From NCBI RefSeq assembly GCF_001444405.1, contig NZ_CP013188.1, forward strand, positions 310,001-374,000: 64,000 nucleotides of DNA, written 5' to 3'. A model generated the notes under the pieces. That model did no database searches and had not been told where the DNA came from. It was given only the letters and a program-made list of their open reading frames with translations. The stretch is from Pseudoalteromonas phenolica (lineage in GTDB: Bacteria > Pseudomonadota > Gammaproteobacteria > Enterobacterales > Alteromonadaceae). The position numbers and the translations under genes were made by a program. Positions 8,322 to 17,642 of this stretch are shown here, piece after piece (position 1 is the first letter of the stretch; every line of letters begins with the position of its first letter).

Positions 8322-9608
8322 TTAGCTCTCAACGGAACTGAGCAAATCGTTACTATCTAAGCGGTGATGTAAAAGCACAGCTAAGCTCCATGTTGATAAT
8401 GACAAAGCAGTGGCAAGTGCAGCACCAGTTAAGCCAAATTTAGGAATAAACAACATATTGGCAATTACATTAATCGCAACTGCAATCACACCAAACTCAA
8501 CCACTTGCTTACCTTGCCCTGTATATTGCAGCCAAGTTGCAGTGATAGCAGCAATTGCTGTTATTGCATAACTGGGAATTAATATTAGTAGGGCATTTTT
8601 CGCATCAGAATAGTCTGTACCGAACAGCTTCAATAAGTCATCAGAGACAAACCAAAGCAAAGTACCGATTAAAGTTGTCATCATGAGAGTAATAACTCGA
8701 GCTTTATTGAAAAGCTTTTTAGCTAAATCTGGGTGGTTATCAAGTTGTCTGCCAATGAGTGGCAGAAATAAGCTCGCAATTGTAACCTGCGTCACAGGAA
8801 TGATATGCGCAAGAGTATTCGCAGCAGAAAAATGCCCAACATCATGCTCATTTGCTAACCATTCAAGCATTAATAAATCAGTTTGATTTAACATCAGTGT
8901 TACCAGCATAGCTAACATCATAGGAATAGATTGTTTTAGCAGTGCTTTGTCAGAAATGACAGGCTCAAAAGGGGTGAGAGTAATAATATTCTTTTGGAAT
9001 AATAGCCATATTTGCCATACCACAATGACAATCACAATCATGATCCCCGCAACGATGACAAGCTCAACATTAATATCAATATAAAAATACGCTAACGCTA
9101 GAACTGCGCATGTTTTTAAAAGAGGGAGTGCAACACGCCATGGTAAGTTTGAAAAAGCCAACAGTTTCGCACTTTGAAGTACTCGGCTTAATAGAGCACC
9201 GAGCGCAATAATAGGGACTGCAACAATCATTAAAGATAGGGCATGGTGGCCATCAGCATCGAAGTGGATGACATGGAAATAACTTAAAAACCAAATTAGT
9301 GAAATAATAAAAATTGAAATGATGAATGCGCGTTTTATATAGCAAGCTAAATAGGCTGATACTGCGGAATTGTCCTTTTCTGCTATATGTTTTGACAAGA
9401 TTCGAGGTGCGAGTCTGTCTCCTCCAAGTAAAACCAGTACTGACGCAAGCATAGTGATACTGTAAGCTACTTTATAGTCACCATATTGATGTGCTTCTAA
9501 ATGCTGACTTAAGGTAACATTAAACCAATAATCAGCGGCATAACCAAAAATTATTGAGAAAACGAGTAGCCAGGTACCTCGACTTAAATAGTTTTTTTGG
9601 TCTTCCAC
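8322..9608 (-). CDS. Polysaccharide flippase, MOP superfamily (Wzx-like)
   Basis: The 428-residue product is hydrophobic along its whole length, with about 12 predicted membrane segments, and has the build of oligosaccharide flippases (MOP/MATE superfamily). It starts at GTG 9608 with GGGTAAG upstream. Such proteins move lipid-linked sugar repeats across the inner membrane, but no glycosyltransferase or polymerase genes adjoin it, so its substrate is open. Helices near the middle carry the N-Q-T-D-L-L-M-L-E-W stretch typical of this group's seventh helix. It is transcribed alone. Confidence 0.75.
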   Translation of the reverse strand: MEDQKNYLSRGTWLLVFSIIFGYAADYWFNVTLSQHLEAHQYGDYKVAYSITMLASVLVLLGGDRLAPRILSKHIAEKDNSAVSAYLACYIKRAFIISIFIISLIWFLSYFHVIHFDADGHHALSLMIVAVPIIALGALLSRVLQSAKLLAFSNLPWRVALPLLKTCAVLALAYFYIDINVELVIVAGIMIVIVIVVWQIWLLFQKNIITLTPFEPVISDKALLKQSIPMMLAMLVTLMLNQTDLLMLEWLANEHDVGHFSAANTLAHIIPVTQVTIASLFLPLIGRQLDNHPDLAKKLFNKARVITLMMTTLIGTLLWFVSDDLLKLFGTDYSDAKNALLILIPSYAITAIAAITATWLQYTGQGKQVVEFGVIAVAINVIANMLFIPKFGLTGAALATALSLSTWSLAVLLHHRLDSNDLLSSVES

Positions 9609-9686
9609 ATTCTTACCCTAATTCGCGTTTTTTAATAAATTATCACCAAATCTTGAATAGAATATGGAAGTAGATTGCTTAAGGTA

Positions 9687-10250
9687 TTACTTAATGTTTA
9701 CATTTTTTATTTTGATAAATGCTTCACCACCTTGAGCATCGGTTAACTTCGGTACAAAGTAAAGCGCAGAGACATGCTCTGTAATAATGCCTTTATCGGT
9801 TGAAGAAGCGGGTGTCCAACTCGGTCGTTGAAAATCATTCAGGGTGACAGTTTGAGTTGTCCAAACATTTGCAGCCGGTAAAGCTGTTTGGTAATGAGCA
9901 TAAGTTTTATCACCATCTCCCCCATAATCCTTTTGCGATAATTTGATGATCATGTCTTTATCACTTTGGTAAGTCAGTGTGATACTTGCCTGCTCAGGCA
10001 ACTGTTTGTTTGGTAGGTCGTAAATTAGCTCAACCCAAGAGTTGTTTAGCTTATCAACTCTAGGAACGCGTTTAAATGCAATTTCTACCTGCTCTGTAGT
10101 GACAAGAGAACCATTCAAAATAGCTTGGCTACCATGTGGATCTGTTGCATAACGCCAATGTGTTTCATCCAGTGTGGCTGTATCGGTGCTTTGACAACCA
10201 AGAAGAGAGACAGAGAGCATGGCACTCAAACCGAAAAGTAATTTATTCAT
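9687..10250 (-). CDS. Lipoprotein of unknown function, possibly beta-sandwich
   Basis: The 187-residue protein has a lipoprotein signal (L-L-G-C, Cys19) and AGGGA before its start. The mature region is rich in alternating polar and hydrophobic residues (for example W-V-E-L-I-Y-D-L) and in Thr/Ser, with a late I-S/T-E-H-V-S-A-L-Y-F-V-P block that recalls galactose-binding or CIA30-like beta-sandwich domains. That resemblance is weak. No catalytic motif is seen. It lies downstream of the GNAT gene on the other strand. Confidence 0.5.
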   Translation of the reverse strand: MNKLLFGLSAMLSVSLLGCQSTDTATLDETHWRYATDPHGSQAILNGSLVTTEQVEIAFKRVPRVDKLNNSWVELIYDLPNKQLPEQASITLTYQSDKDMIIKLSQKDYGGDGDKTYAHYQTALPAANVWTTQTVTLNDFQRPSWTPASSTDKGIITEHVSALYFVPKLTDAQGGEAFIKIKNVNIK

Positions 10251-10498
10251 TATAGTGTCCCTGTATTATTGTTAGAACAAGATAAAAGCAAGGAGCTACA
10301 AAAAGCAAAATAATCAGATATACCGAAAATAGCTTACATGAAGGTTTTAAAAGCTGTTGCACTGATGTAGGCAGTTGAAAATACTAACTTGGTGCAATAT
10401 AAAAATATCAGTGAATTTTCCTCAATAAAATCATGGTAAAAAAGATGGTCTGAGAGTTGCTTTAAGAGAGTAGGATAATTTTCAAAAGTGACTTTATT

Positions 10499-11005
10499 AT
10501 GACCGTGGCATTTAGTTACCAAAACACTGCATCTCTTCATTTTTTACCCGCTAAATTGCGTATTGGCGGATTAGAGGAGCGTCAAGTTATCAAGCTTCTA
10601 AAGGAGCATATCATTGATATGTATGAGCACTCTCCAGAGGAGTGTGTTCACACGCTTAATATCAATGCACTGCAAAGTAAAACCATTAAATTTTGGAGTG
10701 CATGGCGAGGAAACGAAGCAGTAGGGTGTGTCGCACTTAAATATTTGTCCCCCTACCATTGTGAAATAAAATCAATGCGAACCAGCAGCCAAGCCCGAGG
10801 TACGGGAGTGGGTAGTCAGTTACTTAATCATGTTATTGAGTATGCAAAGCTAAATGGTGTAAAACGTTTAAGTTTAGAAACTGGCACCATGGATTTCTTT
10901 GCGCCAGCTCGTAAGTTGTATCGTAAAAAAGGCTTTGAACCATGTGGACCTTTTGGCGACTATGAGGTTGATCCGCATTCGTGTTTTATGACTTTGATTC
11001 TATAG
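10499..11005 (+). CDS. GNAT family N-acetyltransferase
   Basis: The 168-residue product is a GNAT acetyltransferase. The acetyl-CoA-binding motif A is A-R-G-T-G-V-G-S-Q-L-L, followed by the late beta strand R-L-S-L-E-T-G and Y-R-K-K-G-F-E motif B. The sequence resembles a subgroup that begins R-I-G-G-L-E, so the true start could be about 20 codons later at a TTG, but the ATG at 10499 is kept. The substrate is unknown. It is divergent from the lipoprotein gene and not part of an operon. Confidence 0.8.
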   Translation: MTVAFSYQNTASLHFLPAKLRIGGLEERQVIKLLKEHIIDMYEHSPEECVHTLNINALQSKTIKFWSAWRGNEAVGCVALKYLSPYHCEIKSMRTSSQARGTGVGSQLLNHVIEYAKLNGVKRLSLETGTMDFFAPARKLYRKKGFEPCGPFGDYEVDPHSCFMTLIL

Positions 11006-11135
11006 TCAGTTTGAACTGTACCTAAATGTCATTTATCTGAAATAAATCTGTAGTAATGTTATGGCATCAAAGTTGAGACAAGCTATTACATAAGCTTGTT
11101 TATATGGTGGTATAAACCTATCAGGTTAGGGTAAA

Positions 11136-12716
11136 GTGCCGAAATTCAGATATAAATTTAAAGCATTCAGTATTGCGCTGGCAGGGATGCTTATCGTCAT
11201 TGCCATACTTTACCCAAAAGAGGTCGCTAACAAAAGGTTTGCGCTTTTAAATCAGGTACATTCAGATTTTAATTGGCTATTGCGAGATTTAAATCAGCAA
11301 CTCGAACAACTTAATCACTTCTTTCTTGAGCATGACAATTTAGACGCTTCTTGTAATGCGCAAACGTTACATGAACTACGTCGAGCACACTTTAAAATCC
11401 CCAATATTGCAGAAATGGGCATTGTGAACCCTAACGGGGAGCTAATCTGTACCAGTTGGATCAAACTCGATACACCAATTAAAACCGCAGGACCAAAGCC
11501 TGCTCGTTCCGCAGAGCTACGTTTCTTTGGACCAATTCATACTAGTTTTATAGGTGAAGCTGCACTGGTTATCGCGAAAACCCGTACCGATGGCTATGAA
11601 ATAAACGCTTTGTTACCGCAATCCATATTGAATCGCCATCTTGATGATTTAGATAGGCCTTATAACTACATTGTGATTGCCGATTCAAAATCTGGTGTGC
11701 CTATTTTTAAGGTGGGTGATTACAGCTTGCCAGTTGACACCCAATTGTTTCCTATTAAAGAGCCAATTACGCTCGAAAGCAGCCTGTTTGATGATAGTCA
11801 GTCGCACGTGCTGGTGGCATCGCCCCTTACAAACTTATCATCCTTGTCGCTGTTGTTAGCCATAAATGAAGATGCGCTTTATAAAAAAGTCTATCAGCCA
11901 TCTACTATCAGTCTAGTCATTTATGGGGTGACATTTTTACTGCTGTTTTTATTAGTTAAAAACTATCAAAAATATTATCAAAGCCGTAAAAGTCAGCTCA
12001 AAGACGCTATTTCGCAAGGACAAGTGACTAATTTCTATCAGCTCATTTGGGATACCAGAACCCGTGGTTTTATCGGTGCAGAAACCTTAGTGCGCCTAAA
12101 CGACCCGATTGAAGGCATATTAACGCCCAACTTGTTTTTGGCAGATATAGAGGCCAATAACTTACTCAAAGAAATGACCTATGAAATTATAAAAACACTA
12201 ATACAAGACGCGGAAGTGCTCACTCAACAGCATAAAATTAAAAAGGTGAATATCAATATCACTGGCGAGCATTTAAAAGACGCGCATTTTAAAACTCTTA
12301 TTTTGGAGTTAAATCAGCTTATTCCTTTGCTAGTACTGGAGCTGACCGAAAATGAGCTGTTAGAGTTTGATAATCAGAAAGTGATGCAAACCATTCAAGA
12401 CTTCAAAGCAGAAGGAATTTTATTGGCGATAGATGACTTTGGGACGGGCTATGCGGGCTTACAGTATTTAAAGTCGTTACCACTAGATATCATAAAAATC
12501 GATCAAAGTTATGTGGCGGCCATTGGCACCGAATCTCAACTTGCGACTATGTTAGATGCCCTGATAGAGCTTGCTAAAACCTTTAAAATTGATGTTGTAG
12601 CAGAAGGGGTTGAGACTCAAGCGCAAGCAGATTACTTAGTCGATAAAGGCGTGTATTTACATCAAGGGTGGAAATACCACAAAGCCTGTTTGCTGAGCGG
12701 TATTCCCATTCGATAA
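11136..12716 (+). CDS. Membrane c-di-GMP phosphodiesterase (CSS-motif sensor + EAL)
   Basis: This 526-residue inner-membrane protein has one helix near residues 12-26, a periplasmic domain with two Cys and a C-T-S-W motif (CSS-motif sensor domain), a second helix near 263-280, and a cytoplasmic EAL domain from about 290. The EAL triplet itself reads E-T-L (Glu316), but Glu is kept, as are N-I-N-I, L-E-L-T-E-N, D-D-F-G-T-G-Y (Asp433/434) and V-A-E-G-V-E-T, so it is probably active in cutting c-di-GMP to pGpG. In characterised relatives the periplasmic cysteines sense redox or disulfide state. The start is GTG. A single gene. Confidence 0.85.
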   Translation: MPKFRYKFKAFSIALAGMLIVIAILYPKEVANKRFALLNQVHSDFNWLLRDLNQQLEQLNHFFLEHDNLDASCNAQTLHELRRAHFKIPNIAEMGIVNPNGELICTSWIKLDTPIKTAGPKPARSAELRFFGPIHTSFIGEAALVIAKTRTDGYEINALLPQSILNRHLDDLDRPYNYIVIADSKSGVPIFKVGDYSLPVDTQLFPIKEPITLESSLFDDSQSHVLVASPLTNLSSLSLLLAINEDALYKKVYQPSTISLVIYGVTFLLLFLLVKNYQKYYQSRKSQLKDAISQGQVTNFYQLIWDTRTRGFIGAETLVRLNDPIEGILTPNLFLADIEANNLLKEMTYEIIKTLIQDAEVLTQQHKIKKVNINITGEHLKDAHFKTLILELNQLIPLLVLELTENELLEFDNQKVMQTIQDFKAEGILLAIDDFGTGYAGLQYLKSLPLDIIKIDQSYVAAIGTESQLATMLDALIELAKTFKIDVVAEGVETQAQADYLVDKGVYLHQGWKYHKACLLSGIPIR

Positions 12717-12728
12717 TAGGGTGATAGT

Positions 12729-13182
12729 TTAGTCAAAGCTATAACGTCTTTTAACCTCAACAACCTCGACGACATAAGATTTATACCATTTATCTCGACC
12801 TAACTGCTGAGCAACGGCATGTTGGCTGTCTTGGTGCCAATGTTTTATGTCATCTTCGTTAAGCCAAGAATACCAATCCTCAATAATACTCAATCATTTT
12901 AAGGGACTAAAACTGACGCTAACTTCGTTGAAAATTTCTTATTTAGAACAACTAAATCGCAAAATTTTCGCCTCGTTATCGACTAGTTTTCCTTGCCTTA
13001 AAATAGTTCGCTTAATTAAGAGAATTGGTATAAGAAATCGCGACTTCTTGGTCGCCCTCTTGCACTGCTAAAAAGTCTTGGCAGTTGTACTTTTCAAAAG
13101 CGAGCTCACGCATCACGCTGACCATTTTCGAATAGTCAGAATCTTGTTGATTGGCGATGGCTTTAAAAATGACGGCGTACAT
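12729..13182 (-). pseudogene. ABM-type monooxygenase gene split by a 160-bp repeat
   Basis: The minus-strand gene begins M-Y-A-V-I-F-K-A at 13182 with GAGGAG before it, and reads R-E-L-A-F-E-K-Y-N-C, then Q-E-V-A-I-S-Y. At that point the repeat at 12871-13030 interrupts it and gives a stop codon inside the element. On the far side the frame resumes with W-L-N-E-D-D-I-K-H-W-H and ends K-S-Y-V-V-E-V-V-E-V-K-R-R-Y-S-F-D. Joined, the two parts form a protein of about 95 residues typical of the antibiotic biosynthesis monooxygenase (ABM) fold, with W-Y-K-S-Y near the C-terminus. The gene is broken by the insertion, although the 56-residue N-terminal part could still be made. Confidence 0.85.
12871..13030 (+). 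mobile_element. MITE-like 160-bp repeat, copy B, inside a gene
   Basis: Starts TACCAATCCTC and ends GAATTGGTA. It lies inside the ABM-type gene. The flanks carry AAGAA on both sides (12866-12870 and 13032-13036), a candidate 5-bp target duplication. The element has no coding capacity of its own, which fits a non-autonomous element mobilised in trans. Confidence 0.9.
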
Positions 13183-13210
13183 ACTTGCTCCTCTATACTC
13201 AATAAACGAC

Positions 13211-14104
13211 TTATAAATGTGTGGTTCTAAAAGCCTGATAGCCAGACAGCGCTTTGGGGACTGACATAACAGGATTCTCATTGTGTCCAGCACCTAGGCT
13301 AAAACTATGCCGCCAAGTGAGATTTTCAGGCGCATCTTGCTCTAAGACTTCAATTAAGCCATTAAAGGCACCTGTCATGATTTCATTGATCTTTTCTTGT
13401 TCGCCTAGAGATAAATAAAAGAATTTAGGTTTTCCAGCTAATTGTTGAATGTCTTTTCTAAATTGTTCAACAACCACAGAGCCGTCATACCAAGCTGCGG
13501 GACTAAAAGCAAAGTAACCGTTAAATAAGTCGGGCTTGGTGACCATGGTGTAAATTACAAAACTGCCACCAGCAGAAAAGCCGCTTAAAATGCGCTCGCC
13601 ACTGAGAGAATAATGTTTATCCATATAGGGCAGCACTTCGGTCTCGATAAATGACAAGAACAAGTCTGCTTTGCCAAATATTTCAGGGTTGTTATCGCTT
13701 GCAGGGCGAGGTTCGATATTTACATCGCGACGCGCATAAGGGGGCACTAAATCTCGGTTGCGGGTATTGGTCCAAAACTGATTCGGAATAGACACTAAAA
13801 TAGCTTCGGGGTAAGTTTTTTGCTCGGCAAACTCATCCAATACAGTGTCCCAGCGGGCTAGATTAAAGTTGCCATCAGAGCGAATAATGAGGGGGTATTG
13901 TTTATCAGCAGAATAATTTTCGGGCAAGCGGATAAATATTTTTCGAGACTCATTGAGTACCTGAGACTCAATCACGCGGTCTTCAAAGTCAGACATATAG
14001 TATTTGTTATATTGATAGGCTTTAAAGCCTGAAAACCCTACTGCAGCGAGTAAAGCGGAGCCTAACAGCCAAGATTTCTTATTTGATTTTATTTTTTTAA
14101 ACAT
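13211..14104 (-). CDS. Alpha/beta hydrolase, esterase D / IroE-like, membrane-anchored or exported
   Basis: The 297-residue product carries an N-terminal hydrophobic segment (residues 12-29) after a basic start, so it is exported or anchored facing the periplasm. The putative-esterase fold (PF00756 type) is shown by G-F-S-A-G-G (Ser177) and a late G-A-G-H-N-E (His274). This family includes enterobactin esterases and S-formylglutathione hydrolases; which activity applies here cannot be told. It is divergent from the ABC transporter genes, and the disrupted ABM gene lies just downstream on the same strand. Confidence 0.75.
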   Translation of the reverse strand: MFKKIKSNKKSWLLGSALLAAVGFSGFKAYQYNKYYMSDFEDRVIESQVLNESRKIFIRLPENYSADKQYPLIIRSDGNFNLARWDTVLDEFAEQKTYPEAILVSIPNQFWTNTRNRDLVPPYARRDVNIEPRPASDNNPEIFGKADLFLSFIETEVLPYMDKHYSLSGERILSGFSAGGSFVIYTMVTKPDLFNGYFAFSPAAWYDGSVVVEQFRKDIQQLAGKPKFFYLSLGEQEKINEIMTGAFNGLIEVLEQDAPENLTWRHSFSLGAGHNENPVMSVPKALSGYQAFRTTHL

Positions 14105-14197
14105 ACTTTAAATACCTAAGTCCTTGTTTCTGATTGGGTAACTTAATTTAAAACAGTGGGCATGAAAAGTAATCGTTGCATTCTTGCTAATCAAAAT

Positions 14198-14219
14198 TGT
14201 AAGCAAAGGTGTAAGCAAA
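14198..14219 (+). promoter_or_regulatory. Tandem TGTAAGCAAA sites upstream of the ABC transporter
   Basis: Two copies of TGTAAGCAAA lie 12 bp apart, start to start. They are followed by a GTGAA/TTCAC dyad near 14223-14241. This layout is common for response-regulator operators upstream of a promoter. The regulator is unknown. Confidence 0.3.
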
Positions 14220-14300
14220 TATGTGAAAATGTTTCTTCACATTCCTTTCACAGCCAATCATCAATACTAAGCCCAGACATAAAAATAAACGGAGTTCACC

Positions 14301-14963
14301 ATGGGCATCGCAATCAACTTAACGAACCTGACACACCATATTCCTGTTAATAAGGACTTAAACTTAGCACTACTTGAAGACGCGTCTTTGCGAATTAAAG
14401 CAGCTGAACAAGTTGCCATCGTGGGCGCATCCGGTAGTGGTAAAACGACTTTGTTGAGCATTTTGGCAGGTCTTGAGCCGCTGCAAAGTGGTGAACTGGC
14501 TTTTATTAAACAGCAGGTCGTGCTTAATTCAGGTGATATCAATCAGCACAGTGGTTTTGTGTTCCAACAATTCCATCTAATTCCTGAGTTAGATGCATTG
14601 AATAATGTGGCACTGCCGTTGAAATTAAAAGGCGATAAACAGGCATTTGAAAAAGCACGCAATTGGTTGTTCAAAGTCGGTCTTGCTGAGCGTGCAGACT
14701 TCTCTGTCAGCAAGCTCAGTGGAGGGGAGCAACAGCGCGTAGCCATCGCACGGGCTTTTGTCTCTGAACCTGCAATTATTTTTGCCGATGAGCCAACGGG
14801 TAATCTTGATGAGCAAACCGCTGAGCATATCAGCCAATTGATGTTGCAATGCTGTCGCGAGACCAAAGCGACTTTAGTATTAATTACCCATAACCAAGCC
14901 TTAGCTGAACAGCTCGACACAGTTTATAAACTAGAACATGGGAGGTTGCAGCTATGCTCGTAA
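14301..14963 (+). CDS. ABC transporter ATP-binding protein, LolD/YbbA type
   Basis: The 220-residue ATPase shows Walker A (G-A-S-G-S-G-K-T-T, 42-50), the Q-loop at F-Q-Q (89-90), the signature L-S-G-G-E-Q (139-144), Walker B ending in D-E-P-T-G-N-L-D and the switch H197 (L-I-T-H-N). Size and signature match the LolD/MacB/YbbA group that partners with FtsX-type permeases. GGAG lies just before the start. The permease gene begins inside its last codons (10-bp overlap), so the two are translationally coupled. Confidence 0.9.
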   Translation: MGIAINLTNLTHHIPVNKDLNLALLEDASLRIKAAEQVAIVGASGSGKTTLLSILAGLEPLQSGELAFIKQQVVLNSGDINQHSGFVFQQFHLIPELDALNNVALPLKLKGDKQAFEKARNWLFKVGLAERADFSVSKLSGGEQQRVAIARAFVSEPAIIFADEPTGNLDEQTAEHISQLMLQCCRETKATLVLITHNQALAEQLDTVYKLEHGRLQLCS

Positions 14964-17524
14964 ATGCACTTTCAAATCTTATAGATAAACGCGCGCCAGA
15001 GTCAGGCAATGGCTATTCTATTATGTCGTTATGGGCACTGTCTTGGCAATTTCATTGGCAGCAAACTCGCTCACGCGTCAATTTAGTTCAACTACTCACG
15101 CTGTTCATCTTATTCTTCTATTTGAGTTTCACCACATTGCTTGGCAATGGTGTACAAGGGTATTTAAAACAAAACTTGCAGCAACTGCTGGGTGCTGACT
15201 CGGTAGTACAAACCTTTCAACCTTTAAATCAAAATCAGCGTTCGGCGTTTATTCAACATAGCCACGAGTTTAGTGAAACCCAAACCTATAATGTCACGCT
15301 GACGCATCAAGTCGCTGATAAACATCTGGCCCAATTAGTTAGATTAAAAGCCGTTGACGATAATTATCCAGTACTTGGCACGCTTGGTGTGAGTGAGAAA
15401 CAAGGATTAATTACAACAGAGTATACAAAAGGACCAAGCCAAGATGAGATTTGGTTAGAGTCACGCTTAGCCGCAGCTTTGTCACTTAAGATCAATGATG
15501 ACATTAACGTTGCGGGGCAAACCTTTAGATTCACGCATTATTTAATCTCAGAGCCTGACAGATTAAGTGAGGGGCATAACAGTGATATGCGTGCCATGGT
15601 GCACTTAGCCTCACTTAAAAAGTTAATTCAAGCCAATACACTTGAAGCCAAATCATATCGATACTTAATGGCACATGATGAAGCACAATTACAAAGCCTA
15701 GTTTCAGCAAGTGATGACATTGATGGCGCGACGCTCATCAGTCAAACCTTGGGTAATCATCCATTAGCTAAAAGCTGGCAGCGAGTCGAAAAGTTTATGG
15801 GGTTAGTGTCTGTGTTATTGGTGATTTTGGCGAGTATCATTTTGGCACTGAACAATCAAAACGTCATTAAACCATTGCAAACCTTTAGCGCTATTTGTAT
15901 GGCGAATGGTTTAGCAAAACAGGCTAGTAAATGGTTGGTTATTTTTGGGGGGTTATTTACGACTGCAATTACCCTAGTTCCAAGTGTTTTATTGGCAACA
16001 GCGACCACTTATGTTGCGGTGCAATGGCTAGAAAATTACCACATTGTGATTGCGCTTGATTGGCAGTGGACGGCGCTGTTAGAGGTGATAGCCATCGCAC
16101 TCAGTCTTTATATTGCACTCACTCTACCAGCTTGGTATTCGGTACACACTTCACCGGTTAAGCGTTTACTTATGAGCTATCAAGCGCCAGAGCGTAAGCA
16201 ATGGCTCAAGATTATAATGCCTGTCGTCGCTATTATTGCACTCATTGTATGGTACTCAGACAATTGGACTTTAACCGTCATGGTCGTCGGCACACTGGCG
16301 GCTTGCTTATTCGGTTTAGTTTTGTTGACTTGGTGTGTACTTGGCTTGGGCAAATGGGGGCTATCGAAGCGCGCTCAGCTATTTGGTTTTGCACTTTATC
16401 TTATGCAGCAACGGATTTACGTAAAAGGCGCGCAGATCATTGCCCTAGGCTTGAGCTTGACTCTGTTATTGCTATCACTGCGGATCACGCAAGACGTCAC
16501 CAATATACTTGAGCAACTTACTTATAAAGACCAAGGCAATGTGGTGATAAGCCAAGTAACTAACACTGAGCAACAGGCATTAGAAGAATTCTTAACCCAA
16601 TACCAAGGGCAAATTAACCACATCGCCCCCTTTCAATACGCGCAGCTAACGCATATCAATCAAGTAAAGCTTAACGAGACCGGGCTGCAACCCAGTGAGT
16701 CATCAGCACGTTTAGAACGACCGATACGCCTGCACTGGCAAGCGAACGTGCCAAGCAATAATGAAATTGTATTGGGCAGTTGGCAAAGTGATCAAGTCTT
16801 TAAAGCAAATCAGTGGCCGGTTTCCATTGAAAGTGAAGTGTTTGAAGACATGCAATTTAAATTGGGTGACGTACTGCAAATGCGTATGGGTAAACAGTCT
16901 GTGGAGTTGCTTGTTGCTGCTAAACACGACTTCGTTTCGGGCGGCAGTAATACGACCTTCTGGTTTGTTAGACATAGCAATCATGCTGTATCAAATGTTG
17001 AGACATTTTATATGGGCGATGCACAACTGAGCGATGAAGCGCTCGCAAATCTTGGCCAAGTTTGGCAAGTACATCCAAGCATGAGGATGATGTCGGTGGA
17101 TACTATGCTGGCTGATATACGTTTCTACATGAATTTTTTAATCATGATAGTGGTGATTTACAGTGTATTTATAGCTCTTCTTACAAACTTACTATTAGCG
17201 GCTGCAATTTCGGTGCATCAAAAGCAAGATAAAGCGCGTAATGGTTTATTGACTGTATTTGGAATAGATAAAACAAAGCAAAAGCTACTGATATTTTATG
17301 AATGGGCAATCATTACTTTGTTGCCAGCATTGGTTGCCACCTTGTGCGTTTACTTATCAATTGCTAGCTTTTACAAATATGAGTTGGCCATGCCTTATCA
17401 AGCAAATTTTTTTGCTGTGTTAACGCAGGCTCTAGTGATGGCTTCAATGATAGCAATCACAGGTATTGTGATGTCTCTCAGGCAGTTAAAGTCACCAACA
17501 CGGGGGCTACTCGAAGAGCAGTAA
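14954..17524 (+). CDS. ABC transporter permease, FtsX-like (YbbP type)
   Basis: The 856-residue product has an N-terminal helix (about residues 47-68), a large periplasmic domain, then groups of membrane helices near 275-400 and 415-520, another periplasmic part, and a final three-helix FtsX block (about 720-850). This double-FtsX build matches YbbP of E. coli. GGAGG lies 8 bases before the ATG. With the ATPase it should form an inner-membrane complex acting on lipids or lipoproteins or as a mechanotransmitter; the substrate is unknown. Confidence 0.85.
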   Translation: MLVNALSNLIDKRAPESGNGYSIMSLWALSWQFHWQQTRSRVNLVQLLTLFILFFYLSFTTLLGNGVQGYLKQNLQQLLGADSVVQTFQPLNQNQRSAFIQHSHEFSETQTYNVTLTHQVADKHLAQLVRLKAVDDNYPVLGTLGVSEKQGLITTEYTKGPSQDEIWLESRLAAALSLKINDDINVAGQTFRFTHYLISEPDRLSEGHNSDMRAMVHLASLKKLIQANTLEAKSYRYLMAHDEAQLQSLVSASDDIDGATLISQTLGNHPLAKSWQRVEKFMGLVSVLLVILASIILALNNQNVIKPLQTFSAICMANGLAKQASKWLVIFGGLFTTAITLVPSVLLATATTYVAVQWLENYHIVIALDWQWTALLEVIAIALSLYIALTLPAWYSVHTSPVKRLLMSYQAPERKQWLKIIMPVVAIIALIVWYSDNWTLTVMVVGTLAACLFGLVLLTWCVLGLGKWGLSKRAQLFGFALYLMQQRIYVKGAQIIALGLSLTLLLLSLRITQDVTNILEQLTYKDQGNVVISQVTNTEQQALEEFLTQYQGQINHIAPFQYAQLTHINQVKLNETGLQPSESSARLERPIRLHWQANVPSNNEIVLGSWQSDQVFKANQWPVSIESEVFEDMQFKLGDVLQMRMGKQSVELLVAAKHDFVSGGSNTTFWFVRHSNHAVSNVETFYMGDAQLSDEALANLGQVWQVHPSMRMMSVDTMLADIRFYMNFLIMIVVIYSVFIALLTNLLLAAAISVHQKQDKARNGLLTVFGIDKTKQKLLIFYEWAIITLLPALVATLCVYLSIASFYKYELAMPYQANFFAVLTQALVMASMIAITGIVMSLRQLKSPTRGLLEEQ

Positions 17525-17544
17525 TATTTTGTTAAGCTTTTTCT

Positions 17545-17575
17545 AAGAGTGGTGCTTGGCTAAAGCACCACTCTT
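17545..17575 (+). terminator. Hairpin after the ABC transporter operon
   Basis: A perfect 13-bp stem (AAGAGTGGTGCTT and its complement, 5-base loop) lies 20 bp after the permease stop. The T run is missing, so termination efficiency is uncertain. Confidence 0.55.
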
Positions 17576-17642
17576 GTGTGATAGTGTGTTCCTAAAGAGT
17601 GAACGTAAGCAATAAAAGATGATGAGCTAAAGGTGAAATCGT

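Noticed and set aside
10334..10540. Minus-strand ORF of 68 codons before the GNAT gene
   Set aside because: It overlaps the start of the GNAT gene in antisense, has no ribosome-binding site and an unlikely residue mix.
12847..13071. Plus-strand ORF of 74 codons across the MITE in the ABM gene
   Set aside because: It runs through the 160-bp repeat and antisense to the broken gene, with no ribosome-binding site; it is an effect of the insertion.
14543..14920. Minus-strand 125-codon ORF opposite the ABC ATPase
   Set aside because: It lies wholly inside the well-supported ATPase gene.
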